Of a DNA stretch of 42,322 nt, positions 22,944-30,958 are shown in pieces. A program made the position numbers and the translations under genes. Every line of letters begins with the position of its first letter. Within the stretch, counting starts at the first letter, position 1. This DNA is from Waddlia chondrophila WSU 86-1044. GTDB taxonomy: Bacteria; Chlamydiota; Chlamydiia; Chlamydiales; CAMCWV01. Below the pieces are notes generated by a model. The model had not been told where the DNA came from, did not search any database, and saw only the letters and a program-made list of their open reading frames with translations. The DNA lies in contig CAMCWV010000016.1 of assembly GCA_945882915.1 (NCBI GenBank), forward strand, positions 1-42,322, read 5' to 3'.

Positions 22944-25375
22944 TGAAAGAGAAATACCATTTCATTGGGATTGGCGGCATTGGGATGAGCGCCCTTGCAC
23001 GGATTGCTCTTCAAAAAAAAGCAGAAGTGTCGGGGAGCGACCTTTCTTCTAGCGTCTTGATAGAAAAACTCTCGGCAGATGGAGCAAATATTACGGTTGG
23101 TCACTCTGCTGATGCGGTGACTGCCGATAAAGTAGTTATTTATAGCACAGATATCCAGAAGGGCAATCCGGAGCTTGTCGCAGCGACGATTCTTAAGTGT
23201 TCGCTCTTGCACCGTTCGGACTTTCTTGCACATCTGATGAAGGGGTTCAAGTCTTTGGCTGTAACAGGAACGCACGGAAAGACAACGGTTTCTGCACTGC
23301 TGAGCTCTGTGCTTTTAGATAGTGGATGTGAGCCTGCCTTTGCAATAGGGGGCGTTCTTAAGGCTCGCCAGACAAATGCAGACCATGGGGCAGGGAAGTA
23401 CTTTGTTGCAGAAGCAGACGAGAGTGATGGGTCGTTTCTAAAGTATTCGCCATACGGGGCTATTGTCACGAATATCGGTTCTGACCACCTTGACTATTAC
23501 AAGAATGACAAAGCGCTTGATGAGGCGTTTGGGTGTTTCTTTGCTCAGGTAGGCTCTTACGAGCATCTTTTCTGGTGTGGCGATGATGCGCGGCTAGTCG
23601 CCCTTCATCCTCCAGGCTCTCCCTACGGATTTGGAAAGGAGTGTTCTTTGCGCGCTGTGCGCTATCGCCAAGAGGGGTGGCATCTATTTATAGACATCAC
23701 TTTTGAAGGCGTCCAGTATGCGGATGTTGAAGTTGCCCTCATCGGAAAGCACAACGCTCTTAACGCTCTGGCCGTCTTTGGTCTTGCTTTGCGTCTTGGC
23801 ATTCCAGAGGCTGCAATTAGGCAGGGGCTGAAAGATTTTCAGGGGGTTGGTAGACGCTGTGATCATAAGGGCTCTGTACATGGCGTAACGGTTATGGATG
23901 ACTACGCCCATCACCCAACAGAAATACGGACGACGCTTAAAGCTATACATAAGGCTTGCGGCGAGAAGCGATTAATTGTGGCTTTTCAGCCTCACCGCTA
24001 TTCGCGCACGCGTGACTGTGCAAAGGAATTTGCTAGAGCTTTTGAGTCTGCAGATCTTGTACTTATTACCGATGTTTATGGCTCTGGAGAGGCTCCGATT
24101 CCAGGGATCTCTTACCAAACGATCCTCGATGAGGTAGATAAAGTTTCGAACGTCCCTATTCGGCATGTCCCAAGAGGAGAGCTTGTCTCTACTTTGTGTC
24201 AAGAGGTGCTTGCCGATGATGTCGTCATCACAATGGGAGCAGGGGATGTTACTAAAATAGGGCCAGAGTTTCTTGCTGCTCTTGAGAAAAAAGCCCCTCG
24301 TAAACTCGTTGTGGGGTTGATCGCGGGTGGAAGATCGACAGAGCATGAAGTTTCTCTTTCTTCTGTACGGACGATTGACCAGGCCTTGGATCGAAGCTGC
24401 TATGATGTTAAACGTTTTGGTATTACCCGAAGTGGCAAGTGGATTGCCGGAGAAGATCCTTTTGCTAAGCTCGATGAAATTAGCAGAAAAAAAGCTGTTG
24501 ATGACAGCGGATCGGTTTTGTCTCCGCAGATTCTCGAAGAATTCAATAAATGTGATGTGTTTATTCCTGTTTTGCATGGCCCTTGGGGTGAGGATGGAAC
24601 GGTACAGGGGTTCTTGGAGGTGATGGGAAAGGCTTATGTGGGGTGTGACTGTCCTTCGGCTGCGATTTCGATGAATAAGGCACTTGCCAAGCATCTGTTT
24701 GTAAGTCATGGAATTGCAACCTCTCCTTTTGTTGACTTCGTTCTTGCTCAGTGGGAAGAAGAGCCGGAGGTAATTGTCGCAGGTATTGTCAAAAAGCTTA
24801 AGTTCCCTGTTTATGTAAAAGCTGTTCACCATGGCTCTAGCATAGGAGTAGAAAAGGTTACATCGCCTGAAAAACTGTCTGAGACAATCGAGCGTATTTT
24901 CACATACGATATGCACCTTCTGGTTGAAGAAGAGGTAGTCGGAAGAGAAGTTGAGTTTGCTGTACATGGCAATGATGAGATCAAGGTGACCCCTCCGAGC
25001 GAACTTTTAAAAGAGAGCCAGCAGATGGTGACCTATGAAGCGAAGTATGGCCCCAATAGCGTCCCTAAAATAGTTAAGGCTGATTTGCCGGTAAGCGTTA
25101 TTGATGAGGGGAGGGCAGTTATTGCCAAGACTTACCGCGCAGTAGGCTGTCAGGGGCTTGCCCGGATTGACTGCTTTTTGGATAAGAATGGGGAGTATTG
25201 GGTGAATGAGGTGAACCCACTGCCTGGGTTTACACCGCAGAGCCTTTATCCGATGATGTGCCAGGCCCAAGGGTACACGCTACAGGCGCTTATGAAACGG
25301 TTGCTTCTGCTTGGAATGCAGCGCAAGCGCTCGCAAGACAAACACATCGCCGTCAAATACGAACCCTCAAGATAA
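22940..25375 (+). CDS. murC-ddl: MurC-Ddl fusion (UDP-MurNAc--L-alanine ligase / D-Ala-D-Ala ligase)
   Basis: This bifunctional enzyme adds L-Ala to UDP-MurNAc and makes the D-Ala-D-Ala dipeptide. The fusion is characteristic of chlamydiae. Residues 1 to about 450 are MurC: IGIGGIGMSALARIALQ, the ATP site VTGTHGKTTVSALLSS, DESDGSFLKYSP, VMDDYAHHPTEIRTTLKAI and FQPHRYSRTRDCAKEF. Residues about 455-811 are Ddl: VGLIAGGRSTEHEVSLSSV, HGPWGEDGTVQGFLEVMGK, YVGCDCPSAAISMNKALAK and the ATP-grasp end DCFLDKNGEYWVNEVNPLPG. It is the last gene before a repeat-rich gap and a perfect palindrome. Confidence 0.97.
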   Translation: MMKEKYHFIGIGGIGMSALARIALQKKAEVSGSDLSSSVLIEKLSADGANITVGHSADAVTADKVVIYSTDIQKGNPELVAATILKCSLLHRSDFLAHLMKGFKSLAVTGTHGKTTVSALLSSVLLDSGCEPAFAIGGVLKARQTNADHGAGKYFVAEADESDGSFLKYSPYGAIVTNIGSDHLDYYKNDKALDEAFGCFFAQVGSYEHLFWCGDDARLVALHPPGSPYGFGKECSLRAVRYRQEGWHLFIDITFEGVQYADVEVALIGKHNALNALAVFGLALRLGIPEAAIRQGLKDFQGVGRRCDHKGSVHGVTVMDDYAHHPTEIRTTLKAIHKACGEKRLIVAFQPHRYSRTRDCAKEFARAFESADLVLITDVYGSGEAPIPGISYQTILDEVDKVSNVPIRHVPRGELVSTLCQEVLADDVVITMGAGDVTKIGPEFLAALEKKAPRKLVVGLIAGGRSTEHEVSLSSVRTIDQALDRSCYDVKRFGITRSGKWIAGEDPFAKLDEISRKKAVDDSGSVLSPQILEEFNKCDVFIPVLHGPWGEDGTVQGFLEVMGKAYVGCDCPSAAISMNKALAKHLFVSHGIATSPFVDFVLAQWEEEPEVIVAGIVKKLKFPVYVKAVHHGSSIGVEKVTSPEKLSETIERIFTYDMHLLVEEEVVGREVEFAVHGNDEIKVTPPSELLKESQQMVTYEAKYGPNSVPKIVKADLPVSVIDEGRAVIAKTYRAVGCQGLARIDCFLDKNGEYWVNEVNPLPGFTPQSLYPMMCQAQGYTLQALMKRLLLLGMQRKRSQDKHIAVKYEPSR

Positions 25376-25403
25376 TAATTAAAAATTTTCACCACAGAAA
25401 CAC

Positions 25404-25483
25404 CGATCTATACTCCTCTTAGCTGAAAACGGGAATTTGGACGGCGCCAAATTCCCGTTTTCAGCTAAGAGGAGTATAGATCG
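25404..25483. repeat. Repeat P, best complete copy (perfect 37-bp arms)
   Basis: Arms 25404-25440 and 25447-25483 are perfectly complementary around a six-base spacer. The left edge reads TATACTCCTCTTAGCTGAAA and the centre GGACGGCGCC. It lies 28 bases after the murC-ddl stop, where it could act as a transcript-end hairpin, though there is no T-tail. It serves as the reference copy for the P family. Confidence 0.92.
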
Positions 25484-25584
25484 CAGAGGGTTCGCAAATC
25501 ACTTAAGTTTGACAATTCACATGGCGGAGAAATAAAAAAAGAAAAAGCCTGATTAAGTGTTCGCTTTACGGCGTTGTTGCATAA

Positions 25585-25715
25585 TTCTTTACCCGATTTT
25601 CCCTCTCTCTGTGTTCCAAATATTTTAATATCAAATTTTTGAAACACAGAGGGACAGAGAACACAGAGAAAATTCAAAAAAAAGGCGCTTCTGTTGTTTT
25701 TAGTGGATGATGCAG
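25585..25715 (-). repeat. Repeat D copy, reverse orientation
   Basis: On the minus strand it reads ATCCACTAAAAACAACAG, then TTTTCTCTGTGTTCTCTG and a central AAATATTTTAATATCAAATT that inverts, closely matching 3985-4128. The rest of the gap 25376-25835 (25484-25584 and 25716-25835) shows no gene and no other recognised element. Confidence 0.7.
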
Positions 25716-25835
25716 CAATGCCTTGCTTTACACAAGAAGGTGCTCTCTGTACCTCTGTGGTGAAAATCTTCTTTTTCGTCTTTCTTTTTCTTCTTTGCAT
25801 TTAAGTATTTCTTTTCCCTGTGGTAAATAGGATCT

Positions 25836-26768
25836 ATGTCTAGTCCAAAGATGCCTGTTAGCCGAGCGTTAGCTTGGATTCTAGTTTCGACCATACTGAT
25901 CTCCGGCTCCTGCACGGTTGCCTGGGTATCGTACAGCCACGTACGGATGATTCGCACCATTAACCCCACCTACAATATTGTTTCGATTGTTCAGACAGGT
26001 CCCGAGCGAGAGGCGCTTAAAACAGTTTATTTAGCGCAGCTAATGGGGCTTTCTGTCGACTGCCCGACAAACCTTTATAACTTCCGAGCAGAGCAAGCAG
26101 AAAAACAGCTTCTCAGCAGTCCTGTCATTACAAATGCCCGTGTAAAAAAGAACTATCCAGGGACAATTTACATTGACTATACCGCGCGTTACCCCGTAGC
26201 AAGTCTTTATGACTACGCCAATACGGCTTTGGATGATGATGGGTGTATCTTCCCCATCAAACCATTTTTTACGCCCAAGAAGCTCCCGGAAATTTATTTT
26301 GGATTGCCCCCTTTTGGGCTCAAGGTTTCTAAAGAAGGAAGCGACGCGGCGAATGAACCAGGCGGGGAGTGGAACGTTCCGCTGAAAGGGAAGAAGCTTC
26401 AGCTGGCACTTTCTTTGTTGAGACTATTCTCGTCCCCTATGTACCGGGACTCTTTTCATGTAACGCGGATCGATGTTTCGAGTGCGTATCTTGAAAGTTG
26501 TGGAGGAAGGCAGGTCATTTTGACTGTAGAAGATCGTGTGTTTCGCATGTGCGAAGGGAAGTCGGTTCTTTATGTTTACCCTCGCGTGCTCCGCCTCACA
26601 ACACGTCATTATTTGCGAGAGCTTGGCAACTACTTGAGATTGAGGGGCCATCTTTTGGTAAGAGAAGAGAAAATAAGCTCTCCTCCTGCAGAGGGAAAGG
26701 ATGTCGTTTTAGCAGCTCCAATGACCATTGACTTCCGCGTTCCACAAGTTGCTTTTATTAAGTATTAG
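25836..26768 (+). CDS. ftsQ: Cell division protein FtsQ
   Basis: FtsQ is a bitopic divisome protein. The 310-residue product has one N-terminal membrane segment (ALAWILVSTILISGSCTVAW). The following region looks like a POTRA domain: SCP-TNLYNFRAEQAEKQLL, SSPVITNARVKKNYPGTIYI and DYTARYPVASLYDY are the usual positions. The C-terminal half (TRIDVSSAYLESCGGRQVIL) fits the FtsQ domain. Chlamydial FtsQ (CT764) lies in the same cluster. The N-terminal cytoplasmic part is very short, as in other chlamydiae. Family assignment rests on layout and the POTRA pattern. Confidence 0.85.
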   Translation: MSSPKMPVSRALAWILVSTILISGSCTVAWVSYSHVRMIRTINPTYNIVSIVQTGPEREALKTVYLAQLMGLSVDCPTNLYNFRAEQAEKQLLSSPVITNARVKKNYPGTIYIDYTARYPVASLYDYANTALDDDGCIFPIKPFFTPKKLPEIYFGLPPFGLKVSKEGSDAANEPGGEWNVPLKGKKLQLALSLLRLFSSPMYRDSFHVTRIDVSSAYLESCGGRQVILTVEDRVFRMCEGKSVLYVYPRVLRLTTRHYLRELGNYLRLRGHLLVREEKISSPPAEGKDVVLAAPMTIDFRVPQVAFIKY

Positions 26769-26780
26769 AAGAAAAAGGAA

Positions 26781-26808
26781 TATATACTCCTCGTAGCTGA
26801 AAATGGGA
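26781..26808. repeat. Half copy of repeat P after ftsQ
   Basis: TATATACTCCTCGTAGCTGA is the left edge of P without its partner. It starts 13 bases after the ftsQ stop and is the left border of the P-B-P composite before cutA. Confidence 0.75.
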
Positions 26809-26829
26809 AAAATTATCCTAAATAAGCGC

Positions 26830-26962
26830 TTGCCCTCTCCAGAAGGTAACTTGGGCCGCCTAAGGTCTGGGATTTCAGACAGAAGCCTACAGCAAACGTT
26901 TGCTTGGTGGCAGGTTAGCTCCCAGGCCTTAGGCGGCCCAAGTTACCTTCTGGAGACGGCAA
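26830..26962. repeat. Repeat B hairpin, copy 2 (best copy)
   Basis: Arms 26830-26872 and 26920-26962 match at 41 of 43 positions as inverted repeats (AGAAGGTAACTTGGGCCGCC on the left). The 47-base loop carries GCAAACGTTTGC (26892-26903) and TGGTGGCAGGTTAG, as in copy 1. Arm sequences differ between copies (CTTGGGCCGCCTAAGG against CCAGGCCGTCTAAGG) but remain paired within each copy, while the loop is conserved. The pattern suggests selection on structure. Confidence 0.88.
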
Positions 26963-27007
26963 CCCTTTAATTGCTATGAGCTTCTTCTCTTTTTTTTTTC
27001 GCGCTAG

Positions 27008-27041
27008 CCCAAATTCCCGTTTTCAACTAAGAGGAGTATAT
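27008..27041 (+). repeat. Half repeat P forming the cutA ribosome binding site
   Basis: CCCAAATTCCCGTTTTCAAC then AAGAGGAGTATAT runs directly into the cutA ATG, giving GAGGAG with a 5-base spacer, as in murG. A fragment of the CGCGCTAG module precedes it. Confidence 0.85.
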
Positions 27042-27380
27042 ATGAGTCAGGAGCAGCAGTTTATTTTCATTTTTTGGACCTGTGGAAGTATTGAGGAGGC
27101 GAGAAAGGTTTCCAGGCTCCTCGTTCAAGGGCGTCATGTTGCCTGTGCCAATATCATCCCATGGGTGGAGTCTTGCTATCTTTGGAATGGGGAGCTCGAA
27201 ACGCAGCAAGAGACAAAAGTGATCTTTAAGACGCGCGTCGAAAAGTTTGAAGAGGTGAAGGGGCTTATCAAGGAAAACTGTAAGTACGAGATTCCTGAGA
27301 TTTCAAAGGTTGCCATCGACGGTGGCAACCAAGAGTATTTCGATTGGGTCGTCGAGAGCACAAGCCCCTGTCTGGTTTAG
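27042..27380 (+). CDS. cutA: CutA family protein
   Basis: CutA proteins are small trimeric ferredoxin-fold proteins linked to divalent cation tolerance, with an unclear molecular role. The 112-residue product has the family pattern: FWTCGSIEEARKVSRLLVQ, HVACANIIPWVESCYLWNGE, ETKVIFKTRVEKFEEVK and YEIPEISKVAIDGGNQEYFD. I set the start at 27042 because GAGGAG lies five bases upstream and MSQEQQF fits the family. An upstream in-frame ATG at 26976 would translate repeat DNA. Chlamydiae have cutA in this cluster (CT763). Confidence 0.94.
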   Translation: MSQEQQFIFIFWTCGSIEEARKVSRLLVQGRHVACANIIPWVESCYLWNGELETQQETKVIFKTRVEKFEEVKGLIKENCKYEIPEISKVAIDGGNQEYFDWVVESTSPCLV

Positions 27381-27389
27381 CAGGTAGGC

Positions 27390-27475
27390 ATTGCCTGCAT
27401 AATCCACTAAAAATAATAGGAAAGCTTTTTTGTATTTTCTTTGTATTCTCTTACGCCTCTGTGTTTCAACCCAGA
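27390..27475 (+). repeat. Repeat D copy downstream of cutA
   Basis: TAATCCACTAAAAATAATAG and TTTTTTGTATTTTCTTTGTA match the start of 3985-4128, and ACGCCTCTGTGTTTCAA ends it. From 27476 to 27608 I see no gene and no recognised element. Confidence 0.65.
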
Positions 27476-27608
27476 TTGAGCAGTTTGCAGAAATAGAATT
27501 CTGATTTATAGTGACCCTCCATGAATTCTGCAAGAGGGAGAGGTCGGAATGCGGCAGCTCCCACTAAAAGTTTATTTTTTTTAACTCCTGAGAGATAGGG
27601 CGATTTTA

Positions 27609-27771
27609 TCAAGAAATATTTGACGCTCACAGAGGGGTGTTTTGGCAGCCTTACGATTGAAGTGGTATTGCCCGCTTTCCTCCCTCTCTGTGTTCTCTGT
27701 ATTTCAAAAATATTAATACCAGTTTTTTTAACCACAGAGGCGTGAGAGAACGTGAGAGAAAATACAAAAAA
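27609..27771 (+). repeat. Dispersed repeat of about 165 bp, copy 2
   Basis: It is near identical to the reverse complement of 8089-8259, and lies 19.5 kb away in opposite orientation. It shares TCAAGAAA-ATTTGACGCT, TTTGGCAGCCTTACGATTGA and AACCACAGAGGCGTGAGAGA. A further D-like fragment follows at 27863-27930 (AAATTTTTGGAACACAGAG). Confidence 0.8.
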
Positions 27772-27950
27772 AGAACAGTCAAGTGATGAAAAAATCTAGC
27801 GCCTAGATCTTGAACCTGCACCAACCTGATGACAGCATAGTCTCAACGCGAAATGCTCAATCTGGGTTTCAAAAAAAATGGCATGAAAATTTTTGGAACA
27901 CAGAGAGAAAAATAGAGAAAGAAAAAAGTGGGCGAGAAATTACGCAGGCA

Positions 27951-28823
27951 ATGCATATGACTATTATTTACACAGGTTTACTTGTAGCGCTAGCGCTATT
28001 TATTGCATTGCCACCGCTATATGTTCTTGCGAGCTACTGCATGCTCTTTTACGAGAAGAAGCTTGATGGAAGGCTTCGCCTGGTAGCAGATCTGCCACCT
28101 CCAGCACTAACCATTAAGCTTCTGCGGATTATGGCAGCTGAAATTTGTGCTCTATGGCTCACTATTTTTCTATGGCTTATATTCGGAGCGTTAAAAAGGC
28201 CTAGAAAAACAAACAGCTCTGCCGGCTCAAATAAGCCTATCCTTCTAATTCACGGATACTGGCACAACCAAACAGGCTGGTTTTTGTTTCGCAGGCATCT
28301 TGTGAGAGCAGGTTTCGGACCCATCTATTCGCTTAATCTTTTCCCTGTTTCTTCTTCTATCGAGCACTTTGGCAATCAGGTGGCAGTTTTAGTGGAGCAG
28401 ATCAGGAAGACAACGGGATCTAAGGAGCTGGCGCTTATTGGCCATTCTATGGGAGGCCTTGTAGCTGCTTATTATGCAGAGAGGCTCGCTCCCCCTAGGC
28501 AGGTTACAGATATCATCACTTTAGGGACTCCTTTTGGAGGGACGCGTAGAGCAGCTCTTGGCAAGGGGGTCTGTGTTGAGCAGATGCTTCCTAATTCCCC
28601 CTTTCTTGCAGATCTTAGCTACTGGATCCAGAGAGGGAATGGGACTTGTTATTATCATATTGGTGCTGAATGGGATGGCATAATTGTCCCCGCCTGTTCA
28701 GCCTTTTCTGGGAACCCAAAAGCCTCCTGCATTTGGCTCCAAAATGAGGGGCACATGGGGTTGCTTTATTCCCCTGCAGCTACGCGGCAAGTTATTGCAT
28801 GGCTTCTTTTGTGTAAAAAATAA
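27951..28823 (+). CDS. Membrane-anchored alpha/beta hydrolase (lipase-like)
   Basis: The product is probably an esterase or lipase facing the periplasm or membrane; the substrate is unknown. Two N-terminal hydrophobic segments (YTGLLVALALFIALPPLYVL and ICALWLTIFLWLIFGAL) precede the hydrolase fold. That fold starts ILLIHGYWHNQTGWFLFRR, the oxyanion-hole HG. The nucleophile elbow is LALIGHSMGGLVAAYYAE, followed by DIITLGTPFGGTRRAAL. WDGIIVP and NEGHMGLLYSP probably hold the acid and the His of the triad. I set the start at the ATG at 27951. The frame extends upstream to 27810, but that part is translated repeat D sequence and is unlikely to be real. Confidence 0.85.
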   Translation: MHMTIIYTGLLVALALFIALPPLYVLASYCMLFYEKKLDGRLRLVADLPPPALTIKLLRIMAAEICALWLTIFLWLIFGALKRPRKTNSSAGSNKPILLIHGYWHNQTGWFLFRRHLVRAGFGPIYSLNLFPVSSSIEHFGNQVAVLVEQIRKTTGSKELALIGHSMGGLVAAYYAERLAPPRQVTDIITLGTPFGGTRRAALGKGVCVEQMLPNSPFLADLSYWIQRGNGTCYYHIGAEWDGIIVPACSAFSGNPKASCIWLQNEGHMGLLYSPAATRQVIAWLLLCKK

Positions 28824-28837
28824 ATTTAGTATATGAT
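28809..28837 (+). promoter_or_regulatory. Candidate promoter for the coiled-coil gene at 28889
   Basis: TTGTGT (28809-28814) and TATGAT (28832-28837) are 17 bases apart and overlap the end of the hydrolase gene. The downstream gene has an excellent Shine-Dalgarno, AAAGGAGGG at 28877-28885. Motif evidence only. Confidence 0.35.
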
Positions 28838-28888
28838 CTTGTCAAAAGGGGTTTTGTTTCTTGCCCCTTCGATTCCAAAGGAGGGATT

Positions 28889-30553
28889 ATGTCAGGTGAT
28901 CAGTCTATTTCTTCGAGTTCCCATTCGTCGCACATTAATAATCTTTCTCCAGCAGAAGTTGAAGCGCAAGCCGCCAAGGCGGCCGGCAAAAAGCCCCCAT
29001 CACCTGGATCAGATAAACTACTTTCTGCGGGAGCTGAAGATACTAAGCTTAATGCAATGGCAAGCACTGATGCACCAACATTAGCTAAGCCAAATATTGG
29101 AGGCGCCATGGCGGGCTCTTCTAAGATGGGAGCTACGATATGTGATGTCCTTGGCGCTTTTGCTATGTTGCAAGGGGTGCAAACTAATCAGCAAAACAAA
29201 CAGCTTCACAACACGACTCTCGAGCAGCAGCGGGAGCTTCATGCTGTGGACGATACTCTTAATGCAAACCTGGGCACGTTGCAGACGTTGATATCGAATA
29301 TAGAAAAACTAAATACGGAAAGGCAAAATGTCGAAAAGAACATTACGCAGGAAACTTTGGAAAAAAGTATTTTGGATGGGAACCTGTCTAAAATTACCAG
29401 TAAGTTAGCTGAGGACAAAAAGACCCTTGTAGCGAATCAGGCAGCGCTTACGGCTGCCAAGAATAAGCTTTCGGTCGATTTGGCATGTGCGAGTAACGTT
29501 TCTTCGGATAAAGCGACTGTAAAAGATGATAATGCAACAATTGATGCCTTAAAGAAGCAGTTAGGACCTATGCCTCCAGGGCCTGATAAGGATAAAGTAC
29601 AGAAGCAGTTAGATAGTGCTAAAGATAAGCTGTCAAAGGATCAGGGAGTTCTTACCTCAGATGAAGCGGGAGCTGCGGCGGTCCCTGCTGATAAGCTGGC
29701 GGTAGCAAATGCTAATAAGAATAGTACGGCAGCTCAAAAGGCAGTGGATTCTGATCAGGTCCAGCAGTCCTCTATTCAAAAAGAGATTAATGCAGAGCAA
29801 ACTAAAATCACCGCAAGCAAGGCGAAACTAGCAGATATTGATAGTAAGATTGTTTCTAACACAGCGCAGGTTACCATAGTTCTTAGTAAGGTGAGCGTTC
29901 AGCTTACAAAGGCGCAGCAACAGATCCGGGAGTTACAGCAAAATTCGACATTGTCATCGGCAGGGCAGGCAGAACTTCTTTCTAGGCTCATTACCTCTGT
30001 AGACAAGGTAAATGAGGCTATTGCAGCACAAGGGAAAAACGAATCTACTAATCAAGAGGCTTTGAAGCAGGTGGAGCAAGTTTCTCAGCAGAGCAATTTA
30101 TTGACACGAACAGCCCAGGGACAGACGCAAGGGGCGCAGCAGCTCTCTGGAAAAGGGGAGAAGGTGTCAAGCGGGAATAAAGCTAAGCAAAGTGCCTCTG
30201 CTAGTGCTTCAGGCGATGTCGCAATGAATATGATGCTCGCGACACTGTCTTCTCAGCAGGGAGGAGAAACTGCAGGGAAGAAACAAGAGAGTGGGCAAGA
30301 AAACGCTAGGTCTGTTAGCGGAGCCAAAAAGGCAACTAGCAAAGCTGGGAATGTTGCTTTAAAAAGCAAAGGGGGGGGTAAAACGAATAAAGGAATTGCG
30401 GGCGATTTGAATACAAAAACTGGAGCCGAAAGCCTTCCGTTGCAGGCAACACTAATTACCAAAGCGCGGAATCTTTTTGCAGAGACTAATGAGGTATTGA
30501 CCACCAAAAAAGAGAATAAGTCTCATGATAATAGACGGGATATTGCTGGATAG
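28889..30553 (+). CDS. Long coiled-coil protein, possible secreted effector or translocator
   Basis: I do not recognise a family. The 554-residue product is hydrophilic, rich in Ala, Ser, Gln, Lys and Thr, with a single Cys and almost no aromatics. The N-terminus is Ser-rich (SISSSSHSSHINNLSP) with no Sec signal. One mildly hydrophobic stretch (GATICDVLGAFAMLQGVQ, about residue 82-99) precedes long heptad-like helices (about 105-400). A low-complexity Gly/Lys/Ser tail follows. This composition resembles chlamydial type III substrates. That is inference; no chaperone gene is adjacent. The start is certain from AAAGGAGGG. Confidence 0.8.
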   Translation: MSGDQSISSSSHSSHINNLSPAEVEAQAAKAAGKKPPSPGSDKLLSAGAEDTKLNAMASTDAPTLAKPNIGGAMAGSSKMGATICDVLGAFAMLQGVQTNQQNKQLHNTTLEQQRELHAVDDTLNANLGTLQTLISNIEKLNTERQNVEKNITQETLEKSILDGNLSKITSKLAEDKKTLVANQAALTAAKNKLSVDLACASNVSSDKATVKDDNATIDALKKQLGPMPPGPDKDKVQKQLDSAKDKLSKDQGVLTSDEAGAAAVPADKLAVANANKNSTAAQKAVDSDQVQQSSIQKEINAEQTKITASKAKLADIDSKIVSNTAQVTIVLSKVSVQLTKAQQQIRELQQNSTLSSAGQAELLSRLITSVDKVNEAIAAQGKNESTNQEALKQVEQVSQQSNLLTRTAQGQTQGAQQLSGKGEKVSSGNKAKQSASASASGDVAMNMMLATLSSQQGGETAGKKQESGQENARSVSGAKKATSKAGNVALKSKGGGKTNKGIAGDLNTKTGAESLPLQATLITKARNLFAETNEVLTTKKENKSHDNRRDIAG

Positions 30554-30564
30554 AAGGAGCGTGA

Positions 30565-30798
30565 CTATTCGATAATTTCTAGCCGCACTCTACGGTTAAA
30601 GCGCATGCCGATTATCATGGCGATGTCTCGTAGAGCCTTAATTGTCCGGCCTCTAGCGCCTATGACCTTGCCGATATCGCGAGTGGCAACTCGAATTTCT
30701 AGGATGATTGTTTCGGAGTCTTTCTCGATAGCCTGAACATTGACAGATTCATGGTCGGCGACGAGATTTTTAACGATGTATTCGATAAACGGCTTCAT
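30565..30798 (-). CDS. khpA: Single KH-domain RNA-binding protein KhpA
   Basis: KhpA proteins (YlqC family) bind RNA and often pair with KhpB/Jag. The 77-residue product is one type II KH domain, with the GxxG loop in RDIGKVIGARGRTIKALRDI and a C-terminal RFNRRVRLEIIE strand. The length fits the family exactly. It is encoded against its neighbours, convergent with the coiled-coil gene and divergent from rsbV. The start codon is followed by KPFIEYIVKNLV, as in other bacterial members. Confidence 0.93.
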   Translation of the reverse strand: MKPFIEYIVKNLVADHESVNVQAIEKDSETIILEIRVATRDIGKVIGARGRTIKALRDIAMIIGMRFNRRVRLEIIE

Positions 30799-30890
30799 GA
30801 TTCTCTCTGCTAGGTCTTTGAATAGGTTAATAGCTTAACTTCAAAAAAAATGGCATGGTGTCATAACTTCTTCTTTTCCGGCAATCACCT

Positions 30891-30958
30891 TTGAAAATTT
30901 GTAGCCGATTGTAGTATAATGAAGAAGAATTTTATCAACTATACTCCTCTGAGGTAAT
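30891..30958 (+). promoter_or_regulatory. Candidate promoter and leader of rsbV
   Basis: TTGAAA (30891-30896) and a consensus TATAAT (30915-30920) are 18 bases apart. A fragment of repeat P (TATACTCCTCT, 30940-30950) lies in the leader, directly followed by GAGGTAAT-ATG, which serves as the Shine-Dalgarno. This is the best-looking housekeeping promoter in the window. Confidence 0.6.

Noticed and set aside
23972..24967. 331-codon minus-strand open frame inside murC-ddl
   Set aside because: It is antisense to conserved MurC and Ddl motifs, with no start signal and no domain.
22940..25375. MurC-Ddl fusion as a novel fusion
   Set aside because: The fusion is well known in chlamydiae; it is reported as a feature only.
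26976..27041. Upstream start for cutA giving 22 extra residues
   Set aside because: The extension translates repeat P sequence, and a good Shine-Dalgarno precedes the ATG at 27042 instead.
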